Assembly (NCBI GenBank): GCA_039654915.1
Contig: CM077598.1
Location: 73,188,041-73,252,040 of the forward strand
Direction of reading: 5' to 3'
Origin: Aquilaria yunnanensis
Taxonomy: Eukaryota; Streptophyta; Magnoliopsida; Malvales; Thymelaeaceae
DNA: 64,000 bases
Shown here: piece after piece, positions 1 through 12,304 of the stretch
Position numbering within the stretch: position 1 is the stretch's first letter
Layout: each line of letters opens with the position of its first letter
The notes under the pieces: generated by a model
Seen by the model: only the letters and a program-made list of their open reading frames with translations
Told to the model about the DNA's origin: nothing
The model's database searches: none
Position numbers and translations under genes: made by a program

Positions 1-1769
1 AAGATACCTCTTTATAGGATTTTCCCATCCTTCCTCCGAGGTTCTTGTGCTCATTACCGCAATGCTAGGGCGACTCATTATTTCGGTGAAGTTTTTTGAC
101 TTCGCCAGACTATCTGCCTCGGTGTTGCTTCGCCGAGGGACATTTTCAATATGCACCGCGTCGAATTCCCATATGAGTTTTGACACAAGCTCATGGTATT
201 TTGCCAAAGTTCGATCTTTTGCATTGTAGTCCCTTGCCATCTGTTGGACCACCAGCTGAGAATCACTATGGGCTTTCAGGTTTCTCACACCAATCTTTCT
301 AGCAAGGCGCAACCCTGCTATGAGAGCCTCATACTCTGCCGCATTGTTGGTGACACTAAACCCGAATTTGATGGCTTTCATTACTTCCATGCCTTCGGGG
401 CCGCGAATGACTATCCCGGCTCCCTGGTGTTCAGAGCCGGAGGCCCCATCTACGAACAAAGTCCATTCTGGCTCACTTTTGCCAAGGTCAAACTGATCAT
501 TCTCGGTGAAAGGTACTTTAGCAATGAAGTCTGCCAAGGCTTGGGCTTTTATCACTTTCCTTGGTTCGTAAGCGATATCATATTCACCGAGCTCTATGCA
601 CCAGTTGGAAAGCCTTCCCGAATGGTCTACCCTCTTCATGACATCCCGAAGGGGTAGGTTACTTCGGACAATGATGGGATGAGCCTGAAAATACGGACGC
701 AATTTCCTACTTGCTAATACTAAGGCATAGATAGCTTTTTGTAGTAAGGGGTACCTTATTTCGGCTCCATGCAGAGATTTGCTCACGTAATAGAATGGCC
801 ATTGCATCGCTCCTTCTTCCTTTATGAAAATCGAGCTCAGTGCTTTTTCAGCAACAGCAAGATATAGCATGAGGGGTTCTCCCTCTCGAGGTTGCCGAAG
901 AGTGGGTAGTCGGGCTAGATAAACTTTGAGCTCTTCCAAGCCTTTTGGTAATCCTCGTTCCAGAGATGATCATTGCCTTCGAGGTTGTCACTATTTTTTG
1001 CTGCTTTGGTGAGTACTTTAAGAAATGCTCGGCAGCGATCCCCATACCTGGAGATGAACCTGCTAAGAGAGGTTATTCTGCCCGTAAGCCTTTGCACATC
1101 TTTTGTTGTGGCAGGAGTTCGGAATTCAAGTAGAGCTTTGACTTTTTCTGGGTTGGCGTCGATACCCCTTTCGGATACCATAAATCCGAGGAACTTGCCC
1201 GAACTTATGCCGAAAACACACTTCTCGGGATTAAGGCGAATTCTGAATGCTCTGAGCTGGTGGAAAGTTTCCGCCAAGTCGGCAATGTGGCTACCAGGCA
1301 ATCTGCTTTTGACTATCATGTCATCCATGTAAACTTCCATGTTTCTCCCTATTTGACTGCTGAAGACCTTGTTCATCAGCCTCTGGTAGGTAGCTCCGCA
1401 ATTTTTAAGCCCGAAGGGCATTCTGACATAACAATACGTACCTACTTCGATGATGTAGCCTGTGTTTTCTTCATCCTCGGGGTTCATCCTTACTTGGTGA
1501 TACCCACTGAAAGCATCTAGGAAGCTTAGGAGTCCGTATTCGGCGGTTGAATCCACCAGCTGATCTATCGGCGGGAGAGGATATGAATCTTTAGGACAAG
1601 CATCATTTACATTCCGGAAGTTGATACACATTCGGAGCTTGTTGCTTCCTTCTTTCGTGGCGATGACTACATTGCTTAGCCATTCGGGGTATTTGACTTC
1701 CCTGATTACACCTGTGTCTAACAGGTGTTGGACTTCGATTTTGACAAAGTTGTTTTTGTGCGAGGAGAG
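1..1769 (-). pseudogene. M0: partial Tat-type pol (RT, RNase H, archaeal-type RNase H)
   Basis: This is the middle of a Ty3/gypsy Tat-lineage polyprotein read on the minus strand. It runs off the left edge and is cut on the right by element M1. The reverse transcriptase has MCINFRNVNDACPKD near 1590-1631 and the catalytic YMDD near 1320-1331. A one-base deletion near 935 (in the stretch for KAWEELKVY) shifts the frame. In the shifted frame the RT-linked RNase H follows, then the second RNase H with VDGASG near 436-456, NNAAEYEAL and HSDSQL. I see no stop in that frame down to base 1. The segment just upstream of RT continues at 12255-12304, on the far side of M1. It is a dead fragment and the oldest layer in the window. 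The assignment to Tat rests on the dual RNase H and on close similarity to the other copies here. Confidence 0.9.
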
Positions 1770-2742
1770 TGATGCCCCAAAGCATCTTCGTTTGCTGTCA
1801 TGTTGACAGGTGGAGAGACTTCCTGAGGAGGCGAGCGCCTGGAGCTCTGATTTCCCAGCTGACTGTGCCTAAAAAGCTCAAAGAAGAGGTTAGGAGGTCC
1901 CAGGTTTGCTTTCCCGGAGAGGACCCTCCGACGCCGAAGTCTGTTTTCTGAGTGAAAGTGGAGGAAGAACACTAAGGGATCAAGGGTCTTGCCTGTTTTG
2001 TGTTTTCTCAGAGGGAGGAAAAATGCCCATCCTTTGCCTAGTCCCATTTCCTAGTATTTATAGGAGTAGCTGGTCCGTTCAGATCATGACATGTGTTCGG
2101 TCGGATTTGATCTGTACTTTTGGACCTAGGGGACAGGCAGCTCTTTGCAGCCTCCTTTAGCCCTGGACCCGGATAGGTTATGTCAGGACTGGGGTGGCTG
2201 CGGCATGTCAGTTCGCCGTTCTGACGTGACGTGTAGGGCTTGTGGGCGACATGTCAGAGGCTCCTTAAATGCTCATACCGTACTCCCGAGGTCCCCTGGG
2301 CAAGGTCGCCCTTCGGTGCGTGCACTCTCTTCGGATTCTATCCGTCCTTCGGTGCGAGCACCTCCTTCGGGATCTATCCCATAGTTCTGGGAGTTCCCTT
2401 GATGAACACCTTCTTCGGGACTCACACCCATAGTTCGGGGATTCCCTTTTTCAGGTGTTTCTTGTTCGGGGAAGATCCTCTTCGGGGCCTCTGCCTTCGG
2501 GGAGATTCTTCCTTGCTTCAGAGAGATGGATCTCTTACCCGAAGATGGTCAGTTTGGCCCCTCGATGGAGACGGTGTTGTCCTCGGAATTCCTGACGAGC
2601 TAACCAAAGTCTCGAGCTCATAGTGTTTGAATTCGCACCTTCCGAGGTCAGTGAAAAGATCCTCTCTTGGGTAACGTCAGACTCCTCGGCCAATATTCTG
2701 GCAGGGAGTTACTACCGAGGAGGCAATAGCCTTTGGCTATCA
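1770..2742 (-). repeat. 3' LTR of M1
   Basis: This 973-bp LTR starts TGATGCCCC and ends GGCTATCA on the plus strand. Its partner is at 11277-12249. It belongs to the longer LTR subfamily, shared with the solo LTR at 13429-14398. On the minus strand it opens with the short inverted repeat TGATAGCCAAAGGCTAT, seen with small changes in every Tat LTR here. Confidence 0.95.
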
Positions 2743-2755
2743 CAGGCCCCCCTCC
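2743..2755 (-). other. Polypurine tract of M1
   Basis: On the minus strand this reads GGAGGGGGGCCTG immediately before the 3' LTR. It is the expected site of plus-strand DNA priming and matches the AGAGGGGGGCATG tracts of T2, T3 and T4. Confidence 0.8.
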
Positions 2756-3000
2756 GAAAAGCCGAAGTGAGAAACTTCGGTTCATCGGTTTTCGGGTCCT
2801 GTGGTTGTGATATCTGCGCCGAAGACGCCTTCTTCTGCTTGTAGCGATGGGCAGCATTTTTGCGTCCTCGAGGCGCAAGAAGATAGGCTGTCACTGTGCC
2901 GAAGATACACCCTCTACCCGAAGTCACAGGCTGTCTCTTGGTATCCTCGTGGCGAGGGAAGATAGGATAACCTTGTACCGAAGATACACCCTCTTACTCT
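2756..3000. repeat. About 79-bp imperfect tandem repeats next to the M1 polypurine tract
   Basis: CCGAAGATACACCCTC recurs at 2899 and 2978, a 79-bp step, within degenerate repeats of the type that precedes the polypurine tract in T0-T4. In M1 this block runs straight into the middle of aORF exon 1. The promoter region and first ~40 codons seen in the other copies are missing, which points to a deletion. Confidence 0.7.
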
Positions 3001-5319
3001 GTGACGAGGTTGCCCTGTCCTGGCCAATTTCCTTTCTCCAACCGAAGTGATGAAATCACCGTTTTCCGAGCCCAACTGAAGGCCGGACTTCGGTATCCCC
3101 CCGCGGAGATGGTTAGCGCGTTCTGCAACTTCCATGGCATTGTCGTTAACCAACTCCCACCGAACTCGTACTGCTATTTCAATGCCTTCCTCTGTATGTG
3201 CGGCGTTTTCAAAATAAAACCTCACTTTGTAGTTTTTCTCCAGTACTACAAGCTCTTCGTGGTCCCGAAGGGTGGCTTCTACTTTATGCTACCTCGGGGA
3301 TCCGGGAGCAAAAAGTATACGTTCACCTTCGCCACCAAAGACAGCTGGCGAGGGTGGCAACAAAAATTCTTTTTCCTGAAGAAGTCGGAGACTTGGTCGC
3401 ATGTCCCGACCAAGTGGGCTCAGGGGAGGCTCAAGATGGATGTTGTTGACCCGAAGATACTGCTAGACGCCGACGTATCACCTATCTTTGAGGACTTCGA
3501 CAGGCGCATCCGGGCCGTCTCTGACTGGGCTGCTGAGGTCTCTCCTTGTGCCCTTTACCCCTTTCCGATCAACTGGAGGCTCATGACCAAAGAGGTCCTT
3601 CGGGAACTCAAGGTGGTAAAGGAGCATGAGACAGACCTCAACATGCCGAAACCGGCTTCTTCGGGGAAGGACTCCTGGCTCGTGAAACTCCTTCGGGGGA
3701 AAGAGACTTATGAGTCTTTTTACGAGAGTAAGTTACTTTCTCATTTTTTCCTTCATAACTTCATCTTGGACTTACACTGATCTTCTTTTTCTTTTTTCAC
3801 AGATGGGCGACGACGCGGCTGCCTTCTACAAGGCTCTTTTTACCGGGCAGGCCGAGAGGGGCGAACAGACAAAGAAGGCCGCCTCTCGGAGGCGGAAGCA
3901 GACTTCGGCCGGCCCTCCTTCCAAACGGGCAAAGAAAGCTGCTCCTTCCTCTCTTCCGCAAATTCCGGAGGAGGTAGGCGAGGAGCCCGAAGACCCTGCT
4001 GCCCCTTTGCCCGAGGTTCCTTCTGTCGACGTTCCTTCTTCCGACGTCCTTCCTCAAAGCCCCACGCCTTCACATGCTCTTCTGGAGGGTGATGGGGAGG
4101 AGACCCCTTCTGCCGAGGAACGGCGCCAAATAAAAGGCGAGGGGATCTTTACTGAGGCGACGTCGATTCTTGACGACGACGTTACCGAGGTGCCGGCAGG
4201 TTTGTACTTTGTCGAAGAACCTTTTTTTCTCTTGTAAATCCTTAAGGGTTTTCTGGCCTTAACCAATTTTTCTGCCTTGTTGTGCAGCGGAGGTGGCCGC
4301 TCCTGACTGGGTTGCCGAACACGCCCGCAAGAGGGCCTTTCGGGATGCCCAAGTCCCAGCAGGGAAAGTTCCGAATGAGCCCTTCTGGACATTCATGGAG
4401 GACTGTCCTGAGATGGCAGGCAGATGTGCAAAGGGGTGTTTACTGAGGCCTCTTACAAGGCCCTTACGGTGGCTTACCCAGGCGACATCTCTTTGGCCGC
4501 CAAGCTCACTGAACATGCCGCCCAGGTACGCTTCACTGTTTCCTCAGTGCCAATTTCGCCTTTGCTTTTTACTTAGCATCATTTTCCTTTTGTTTGCTTT
4601 TTTTGCAGCTGATGGGGTATGCCGGGTTGCTCCGTGTTCGGGTGGCGCGAGAGTCAGAAAGGAGGGCGTCACTCTGGGACCTTTACACCAAGACGAAGGC
4701 CCAGTGTTCGGCGTTGGCTGTTGACAATGCTCAGCTGAAGCAGTCTTTAGAGAAGGAAATTGCTGAACTTCGGGAGGGGTTCATAAAAGAGAAAGAGGAA
4801 CTTGAGAAAGGCACCTCCCAGAAACTTTCCGACATCGGCTCTCGGATGGCGGAGCTGACTTCGATCGTAGAAACGATTCAAAAGGATAAGTCAGAAAGTG
4901 ACGCAATCCTTGCGAAGACGCTCGAGGAAAAGGCCCAGCTCGAAGCCGAGGTCGCATCTCTGAAGAAGCCTTCAGAAGAGAAGAAGAAGATGAAGGCATT
5001 GAAGAGAAAGCTCAAGGATCTGGAGAAGGATTACGCGGATCTGGAAAAGGACTATGCAGATTTGGCGGTCAAGAAGTGGGAGTCCGATGATATGACGAAG
5101 TTGGGCTTTCAAGACGGCTTCTGTCTTGTTCGGCACCAAATTCTGCAGAAGTTCCCAGATTTTGACCTCTCCTTCCTGGAAGGCATGAACATCCCCAAGG
5201 AGCCTCGGTGGACTTGGTCCAAGATCGAGCACTTGAAACTGTCTCCTTCTCTCCCGGCGCTTAAGGCTACCGACAAAAGCACAGAGGCTAGCAGTTCTCA
5301 AGACGCCGAGGTTCCTTAG
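3001..5319 (+). pseudogene. aORF of M1: four-exon antisense gene, N-terminally truncated
   Basis: The gene lies opposite gag-pol and converges on it. Exon 1 (to 3727) begins inside the conserved domain (FRAQLKAGLRYPP, NQLPPNSYCYFNAFLCMCGVF, VPKGGFYFMLPRGSGSKK), which resembles the plant 'putative gypsy type transposon' domain. The start region and promoter are gone. The exon 1 donor is GAGA|GTAAGT. The exon 2 acceptor, CAG|AG in other copies, is CAC-AG here, so splicing at the remaining AG (3802) would lose two bases and shift the frame. Exon 2 (about 3803-4199) encodes the basic segment TKKAASRRRK and an acidic, proline-rich tail. Exon 3 (4288-4525) has a frameshift near 4422. Exon 4 (4609-5319) is open and strongly coiled-coil, ending with FQDGFCLVRHQILQKFPD and SKIEHLKL. 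Function unknown; this copy looks dead. Confidence 0.8.
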
Positions 5320-5779
5320 TTTGTACTAGGGCCTTTTGTCTTCATTTTCTTCTTCTTTTTTGTAGTCTTTCAGCAACTTTCTTCTCTGTAAGCACTCTTT
5401 GGCTCAATAGATAAAAATTTGGCCAAGTATTTTTTGCCAGATTCCTTTGTTTCCCTCTGTCCCGAACATAATTCGCTCGAGAGACTTCGGAAAACCATAC
5501 TTTTGCTTTCCTTTGTCCCGAACATATTCGCTCAAGAGACTTCAGAAAACCATACTCTTGCTTTCCTTTGTCCCGAACATATTCGGTCAAGAGACTTCGG
5601 AAAACCTTACTTTTGCTTTCCCTTGTCCCGAACATATTCGCTCAAGAGACTTTGGAAAAACTTACTTTTGCTTTCCTCGGCGATTTCTTTCGTGAGACTC
5701 TTGTTTTGTACTTCTTCAGAACTTTTTACTTTAGACAAAATTTTCCAACTTGTGCAATACAACTTTCCCACCGGATTTT
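5320..5779. repeat. Convergent spacer with 55-bp tandem repeats between aORF and gag-pol of M1
   Basis: The 3' ends of aORF (plus) and gag-pol (minus) face each other across 460 bp. CCCGAACATA or CCCGAACATATTCG recurs at 5461, 5517, 5572 and 5627, a step of 55-56 bp. Each unit carries an imperfect hairpin, which on the minus strand is CTTGAGCGAATATGTTCGGG. Related units fill the same place in T1, T2 and T3. Confidence 0.85.
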
Positions 5780-8700
5780 TTAGGCATAGAATTTTTTCAA
5801 GGCCTCTGAGTGCCAAGTATTTTTTAATTCTATGCCTTCGGCATCACCGAGCTTATAAACTCCTTTTCGTACTTCGGCAAGTACCAGGTAGGGTCCTTCC
5901 CAATTTGCTCGAAGTACCCCGTGGGACGGCTTTCGGGGTGCAAATTCAGCCTTTCGGAGAACGAGGTCTCCCTGCTTTATTCCCTTTGGCCTGGCGCGTA
6001 GGTTTATGGCTGCTGCTACTCTTTGCTGGAAAGCTTTTCTTCTCAGCTCGGCTACTTCTCTGTGTTCGCCGACGAGGTCGAGCTTGGTTCTCAGGCCGAG
6101 GTCATTTCCTTTTTCATCGAACACTTGGACTCGTATTGGCGGTTGTACTACCTCGACAGGGATGATGGCCTCTGTACCGAAGACGAGTGAAAAGGGCGTT
6201 TCCCCTGTGGCTCTTCGGGGTGTTGTTCAGTAACTCCATAACACGCTTTGGAGTTCTCCTGGCCATTTCCCTTTTGCTTCTCCCAATCTCTTTTTCAGAC
6301 CATCTTTTATGGTCCTGTTAGATACTTCCACCTGCCCATTACTTTGGGGGTGAGCTACTGGGGCGAAGTGCATTTTTGTCCCGAGGTCGCTAATGAACTC
6401 TTGGAATCCTTTGTCTATGAACTGGGATCCATTGTCCGCTACGAGTACCCTCGGTATGCCAAATCTGCATACGATGTTTTTCCATACGAACTTCTGCACT
6501 TCTTTTGCCGAGATAGTTGTCAAAGGTTCTGCCTTGACCCACTTAGAGAAATAGTCTACTGCTACTACGCAGAACTTTACGCCTCCAGGCGCCGTTGAGA
6601 GTGGCCCAATGAGATCTATGCCCCAAACTGCGAAGGGCCAAGGATAGTCTGCCGAAGTCACGAACTCCGAGGGTGTTCTTTGGATGTTCGCATGTCTCTG
6701 GCAACTACCACATTTCCGGACGAACTGCTTGGCGTCCTTTCTCAGGGTAGGCCAGAAATATCCTTGGCGAAGTATCACTGCCGCCAGGGCGTCGGTTCCG
6801 ATGTGCGAACCACAGGCACCTTCGTGAACTTCTTCGAGGATCATTTCAGTATCCTCTTCACTAACACACCTCTGTAGTGGATTTGCATATCCTTGCCGAT
6901 ACAGTTCTTCTCCAATTAATAAGAAACGTCCGGAGCACCTTCGCACTTTTACAGCTTCGCTGGGGTCTTCGGGGAGTGTGTTGGTTGCGAGATACGTTTT
7001 GATTGGTTCTTTCCATCCTTTCCCCGAGGTCTCTATGCTTAACACCGCGATGCTGGGGTGGCTTAGCACTTCGGTGCAAGTTTTGGACTTCGCCAAACAG
7101 TCTGCCTCAGCATTTTCTCGTCGGGGTACGTTCTCGATTTTCACGACGTCGAACTCCCAAATAAGCTTTGTTACCAACTCATGGTATTTCGCCAAGGTCG
7201 GGTCTTTCGCGCGATAGTCCCCTGCCATTTGCTGGACCACCAGCTGGGAATCACTATGGGCTTTCAAGTTTCTCACGCCAATTTTTCTGGCCAGGCGTAA
7301 TCCTGCTATAAGGGCCTCATACTCGGCCATATTGTTGGTGGCGTTGAAACTGAACTTGATGGCCTTCATTACTTCTAGGCCTTCGGGGCCTCTGATAATC
7401 ACTCCAGCTCCCTGGTGTTCGGATCCTGAGGCCCCGTCAACATATAACATCCATTCTGGCTCGTCTTCGCCCGAAAACGAATGTCCCTCCTCGGTGTTTG
7501 GTACTTCGGCGATGAAGTCTGCCAAAGCTTGAGCTTTTATAGCTTTCCGGGGTTCATACATGATGTCGTGTTTGCCAAGCTCTATACACCACTTGGAAAG
7601 CCTTCCCGAGTGATCAACTTTCCTCATAACATCCCGTAGAGGCAGGGTACTTCGGACGATAATGGGGTGAGCCTAAAAGTATGGCCGTAGCCTCCTTCCT
7701 GCAACTACCAAGGCATATATAGCTTTTTGAAGCAAAGGGTACCTGACTTCGGCGCCATGCAGGGACTTCCTGACATAGTAGACCGGCCATTACTTTGGCC
7801 CTTCTTCTTTCACGAGGACCAAGCTCACAGCTTTTTTCGTGATGGCGAGGTATAATACGAGGGGCTCTCCCTCCCGAGGTTGCCGCAGGGTCGGCAGGCT
7901 GGCCAAGTAGACTTTGAGTTCTTCCCAGGCTTTTTGGCAATCTTCATTCCAAGGATGACCATTCCTTCCGAGGTCGCCTTCCATCTTTGCTGCCTTTGTG
8001 AGGACTTTGAAGAAGGGTCGACACCTATCTCCGTACCTGGAAATAAACCTGCTCGGAGAGGTTATTCTTCCGGTGAGTCTTTGCACGTCTTTGACTGTGG
8101 CAGGAGTTCGGAATTCAAGCAGAGCCTTAATCTTCTCGGGGTTAGCATCGATGCCTCTTTCGGATACCATGTACCCAAGGAACTTTCCCGAGGTCACCCC
8201 GAAGATGCATTTCTCAGGATTAAGGCGGATCCCGAAGACTCTGAGTTTTTGGAAGGTTTCCTCTAAATCTGTAACGTGGTAGCCGGGCAGTTTGCTTTTG
8301 ACTATCATATCATCAACATACACTTCCATGTTCCTCCCCATTTGGTCTTTGAAGACTTTGTTCATCAGCCTCTGGTAGGTGGCTCCTGCATTTTTGAGTC
8401 CGAAGGGCATCCTGATATAGCAATATGTTCCTCCCTCAGTGATGAAGGCAGTCTTCTCTTCATCTTCGGGGTCCATCCTTATCTGATGATACCCACTGAA
8501 AGCGTCCAGGAAACTTAGGAGCCCGTACTCGGCAGTTGAGTCTACCAGTTGGTCTATTGGCGGAAGAGGATATGAATCTTTCGGGCAAGTATCGTTCAAA
8601 TTTCTGAAGTCGATGCACATCCGGAGCTTACTACTTCCTTCTTTTGTGGCAATTACCACGTTGCTTAGCCATTCGGGGTAGTTTACCTCCCGGATAACGC

Positions 8701-11308
8701 TAGCGTCTATCAGACGCTGGACTTCGGTCTTGATGAAGTCACTTTTGTGAGCTGAGATGCTCCGTTTCTTTTGCCGGACAGGTTTTACTTCCGGACTCGC
8801 TTTGAGGCTCTGCTGGATTACGCGAGGGTTTACCCCTGGCATGTCCTTCGGTGAGTAGGCGAACAGATCTTTATTTGCAAGCAGAAAAGATACAAGTTTT
8901 TCCTTGTCTCCTTCGGCCATGCTTTTCCCTATTCGGGTACTATGGCCTGGGACAAGCTCTACTTCTTTTGTTTCCGCTTTTGTGGGATCTTCTGCCTCGC
9001 CCCTTTCCAGCTCTTTTGCTTCTACAGCATGTGCCAAGTTGCTTGCTGGAGCCTTTCGTGCTCTGACGAACACCTTTCTCACCTCGCCTTGATCAATGAA
9101 GATCTTTGCGTCTCCTTCTTTGGTGGCGAAGGTGACGGTCAAGTACTTTACATCAGGGCGAATGTGCAAATTTCCCTGTGTCTGTCTGCCGAGGATGGCG
9201 TTGTATGACGAAGGAACGTCCATGACTATGAATGTTGCCATGGTAGAGGCGAACAACTCAGCAGTTCCTTTCTCCGAAGTTCCTTTCATCATCAAGGGGA
9301 GGTCGATCCACCCAAGGACAGGTAGCTCAGATGGTCCTACGCCGAACATGGGTGAAGTAACAGCCTTAAGGTCACTCCTGGATACGCCCAAGCTTGGCAG
9401 CAAATGTGAGAACAAGACGTCTGCGTTTGACCCATCGTCCAGCAGTACCCTCTTGACGTCCCAGTTTCCTATCCTCGCCATTATCAGCAATGGATCGTCA
9501 TGGGGAAATACGATGGTGGAGCCATCCTCGCGGGCCAATTTTTTCGTTGGGCTCTGATATTCCATCACCGCTATCTCTCTGGCCCTTCTTTTTCTTTCCA
9601 AGGATGGAAGTCCGGTTGTGATCGTCTGTATTACTCCTGCTGAAGGTGGAGGACGCCTTCTCGGACTTCGGTTCCTTCGCCTGTCTGAATCGTAATCCTC
9701 ATCATCGGGCTTTCCTTCTTCCTTTTTTTTCCCCTTCGGGGAAGGCATTCTCAAATAACGCCGAAGCTGGCCCTGCTTTATCAGTGATTCAATGTACTTT
9801 TTCAACTGAAAGCAGTCTTCGGTGTCATGACCGTGATCACGGTGGAACTGACAGAACTTCTTCATGTTCCTTCTGTTGTCAGGAGTCATGCCCCTCGGTC
9901 GTTGGATTTGAGCCCCCTGTTTTTCCAACGCCATGAGGACGTTAGCCCTCGTGGTGCTCAGAGGTGTAAAGTTTTGGGGCTTCCTTCCTCCTACTCGCAT
10001 TCTCCGAGGTCGGCCTAACTGTTCCGTTGGACACCGGGCTTGCTGGCTGGACCCTTCGCCACGAGCGTGAATATGGTCAGCCTTTGGTCCAGTCATTCTC
10101 AGTTCTTCGGCTGTCATATGTTGTTCAGCCCTTCGGTAGAATTCTCCCAGCGTGTCCGGGGGATCTTTGGAGAATTCATAAAACAAGTGCGAATCCCTCC
10201 GGAGGCCCCTCGTCATAGCGAGGATGCGGATTTCGGGATGAAAGTCCGGAAGACTGAGGGCCTCTCTGTTGAACCTCTCGACATAGTCACGGATGGTCTC
10301 CCCGTTTCTTTGTGCTATGTCAAGCATCTGGACGGGCATCTTTGCCGTCGGCTTGCTCCCAATGAACTATTGGGTGAACGTTGTGGACAGCTCCTGGAAC
10401 CCCCTAATGTTTTCGGGAGGCAGGGAATTGTACCAGGCAGTTGCTGGTCCTGCGACGGTGACTTCAAAGCACTTGCAGAGTGTAGCATCATCAGCCCCGT
10501 GTAGCACCATGCTGCGTTTCTACTTTGTTAGGTGGGCCTGGGGATCAGTCCGACCCTCATAGGTCTCTAGCCGAGGTAGCCTGAAGTCACTTGGCATGGC
10601 CGCCTCGACCACTGTTCGGGCGAAAGGAGTTTCATCTCCAGAGACGGTTTCAGTTAGCCTGGCCCAAACAGGCTTGCGTGCCACCTGCTGTTCCACTCTC
10701 TCCAGTCTTGCCAATACTTTCTCCAGGAGGACTGTAGCACTGGGCTCCTTTTCCTGGTGCTTGGAGGTTCTTCGGTAAAAGGACTGTTGCCGTCTCTTCG
10801 GGGAGTGACTTCGGTGCCGAGGTGAGGGGGACCTTGCCTCTGGCGACAAACTTCTTCTGGACGGGACTTCGGGTCGTTCAGACCTCGCTCTTTCCGCCAG
10901 CCGTGCTCCGAGGGGCAAGTTATCTGTCTAGGACTCTTCCCGTGGCTCCCCGCTTCCTGAGCTATGATGGGTTGCCCTTGGGCTTTTCTCCCGAGGTCGT
11001 GCTGGCGAAGTGGGTTTTTGTGCCTGGGCTGGTTGCGGCCACCTTCGGTCTATCTGTTGTGTCATTTCAGGCACAACAGACCTCTGAAAGTCTCATAAAA
11101 AACCCATGGTGATGACAAGAGGGCGTTCCTCTTTAGGCAAGGAAGCCTCTGGGGGACTTTGTTCGGTAGCTGGTTGGGTCTCAGGCGCGGACGGGGACTT
11201 CGGGACTCCTTTGTCCTTCAAACGCCGAGTTTCGACAACAGCTACCTGGGAGTAGTTTCCCACAGACGGCGCCAAATGATGCCCCAAAGCATCTTCGATT
11301 GCTGTCAT
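5780..11308 (-). pseudogene. gag-pol of M1 (Tat polyprotein, broken by stops)
   Basis: The polyprotein reads from an ATG at 11308, inside the 5' LTR, across the primer-binding site, to a stop at 5780-5782. In order it holds Gag, the C/H motif CQFHRDHGHDTEDC, a protease with LLDDGSNADVLF, RT with YVDD, an RNase H without the usual acidic residues, a second RNase H (VDGASG, AEYEAL, HSDSQL), then integrase with an HHCC finger and the catalytic context GIDLIGPL, VADNGSQF, NGQVEV. Stops interrupt it at 11093-11095, 10520-10522, 10367-10369, 7790-7792, 7673-7675 and 6227-6229. Comparison with T2 shows two as CAG to TAG, one as CGA to TGA and one as CAA to TAA. The longest open stretch is 7790-10339 (849 codons). 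Without readthrough it cannot make a complete product. Confidence 0.93.
11257..11274 (-). other. Primer-binding site of M1
   Basis: The minus strand reads TGGCGCCGTCTGTGGGAA, two bases inside the 5' LTR. It should pair with a tRNA 3' end ending GGCGCCA. I suspect tRNA-Arg but cannot confirm it here. The same bases are also read as Gag codons (LAPSVG). Confidence 0.85.
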
Positions 11309-12249
11309 GTTGACAGGTGGAGAGACTTCCTGAGGAGGCGAACGCCTGGAGCTCTGATTTCCCAGCTGAGTGTGCCTGAAAAGCTTAAAGAAGAGGTTAG
11401 GAGGTCCCAGGTTTGCTTTCCCGGGGAGGACCCTCCGACGCCGAAGTCAGTTTTCTGAGTGAAAGTGGAGGAAGAACACTAAGGGATCAAGTGTCTTGCC
11501 TGTTTTGTGTTTTCTCAGAGGGAGGAAAAATGCCCATCCTTTGCCCAGTCCCATTTCCTAGTATTTATAGGAGTAGCTGGTCCGTTCAGATCATGACACG
11601 TGTTCGGTCGGATTTGATCTGTACTTTTGGACCTAGGGGACAGGGAGCCGTTTGCAGCCTCCTTTAGCCCTGGACCCGGACAGGTTGTGTCAGGACTAGG
11701 GCAGCTGCGGCGTGTCTGTTCGCCGTTCTGACGTGACGTGTAGGGCTTGTGGGCGACATGTCAGAGGCTCCTTAAATGCTCATACCATACTCCCGAGGTC
11801 CCCTGGGCGAGGTCGCCCTTCGGTGCGTGCACTTTCTTCAGATTCTATCCGTCCTTCGGTGCGAGCACCTCCTTCGGGATCTATCCCATAGTTCTGGGAG
11901 TTCCCTTGATGAACACCTTCTTCGGGACTCACACCCATAGTTCGGGGATTCCCTTGTTCAGGTGTTTCTTGTTCGGGGAAGATCCTCTTCGGGGCCTCTG
12001 CCTTCGAGGAGATTCTTCCTTGCTTCAGAGAGATGGCTCTCTTACCCGAAGACGGTCAGTTTGGCCCCTCGATGGAGATGGTGTTGTCCTCGGAATTCCT
12101 GATGAGCTAACCAAAGTCTCGAACTCATAGTGTTTGACTTCACACCTTCCGAGGTCAGTGAAAAGATCCTCTCTTGGGTGACGTCAAACTCCTCGGCCAA
12201 TATTCTGGCAGGGAGTTACTACCGAGGAGGCAACAGCCTTTGGCTATCA
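11277..12249 (-). repeat. 5' LTR of M1
   Basis: This is the 973-bp partner of 1770-2742. It contains the proposed gag ATG (11308) 32 bases from its inner end. A CACGTG core occurs in the upstream (U3) part, in the context GACACGTGTTCGG, and a TATA-like CTATAAATAC follows it on the minus strand. Confidence 0.95.
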
Positions 12250-12254
12250 GAGAG

Positions 12255-12304
12255 GATTCATTTCTTTTGGCGGACTGGCTTTGCCTCCGGGTTTACTTTG
12301 AGGC
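12255..12304 (-). pseudogene. M0: second piece of the pol remnant
   Basis: These 50 bases continue M0 upstream of RT. The minus strand reads SLKVNPEAKPVRQKK, then a TGA at 12258-12260 where other copies have CGA (Arg), then ILSSHKN into 1769. The right edge is cut by the LTR at 12305. The 5 bp GAGGC before that LTR (12300-12304) would be its TSD, with the second copy outside the window. Confidence 0.85.

Larger units (their letters stand above)
1770..12249 (-). mobile_element. M1: complete Tat (Retand-like) LTR retrotransposon, minus strand
   Basis: The element is 10,480 bp long with two 973-bp LTRs (1770-2742 and 11277-12249). GAGAG flanks both sides (1765-1769 and 12250-12254). Removing the element and one GAGAG rejoins the M0 pol frame. 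Read on the minus strand the order is 5' LTR, primer-binding site, gag-pol, hairpin-repeat spacer, antisense aORF, tandem repeats, polypurine tract, 3' LTR. I count about 36 differences between the LTRs (about 3.7%), the most of any complete pair here. Gag-pol has six stop codons and the antisense gene lacks its promoter and N-terminus, so the copy is inactive by sequence. Confidence 0.95.

Noticed and set aside
2145..2623. Short ORFs within the Tat LTRs (for example 2240-2623, 11747-12130, 34473-34841)
   Set aside because: They recur because the LTRs recur, have low-complexity composition and show no coding conservation.
5455..5690. The 55-bp repeats as a CRISPR-like array
   Set aside because: The whole unit repeats with no unique spacers, in a plant retrotransposon.
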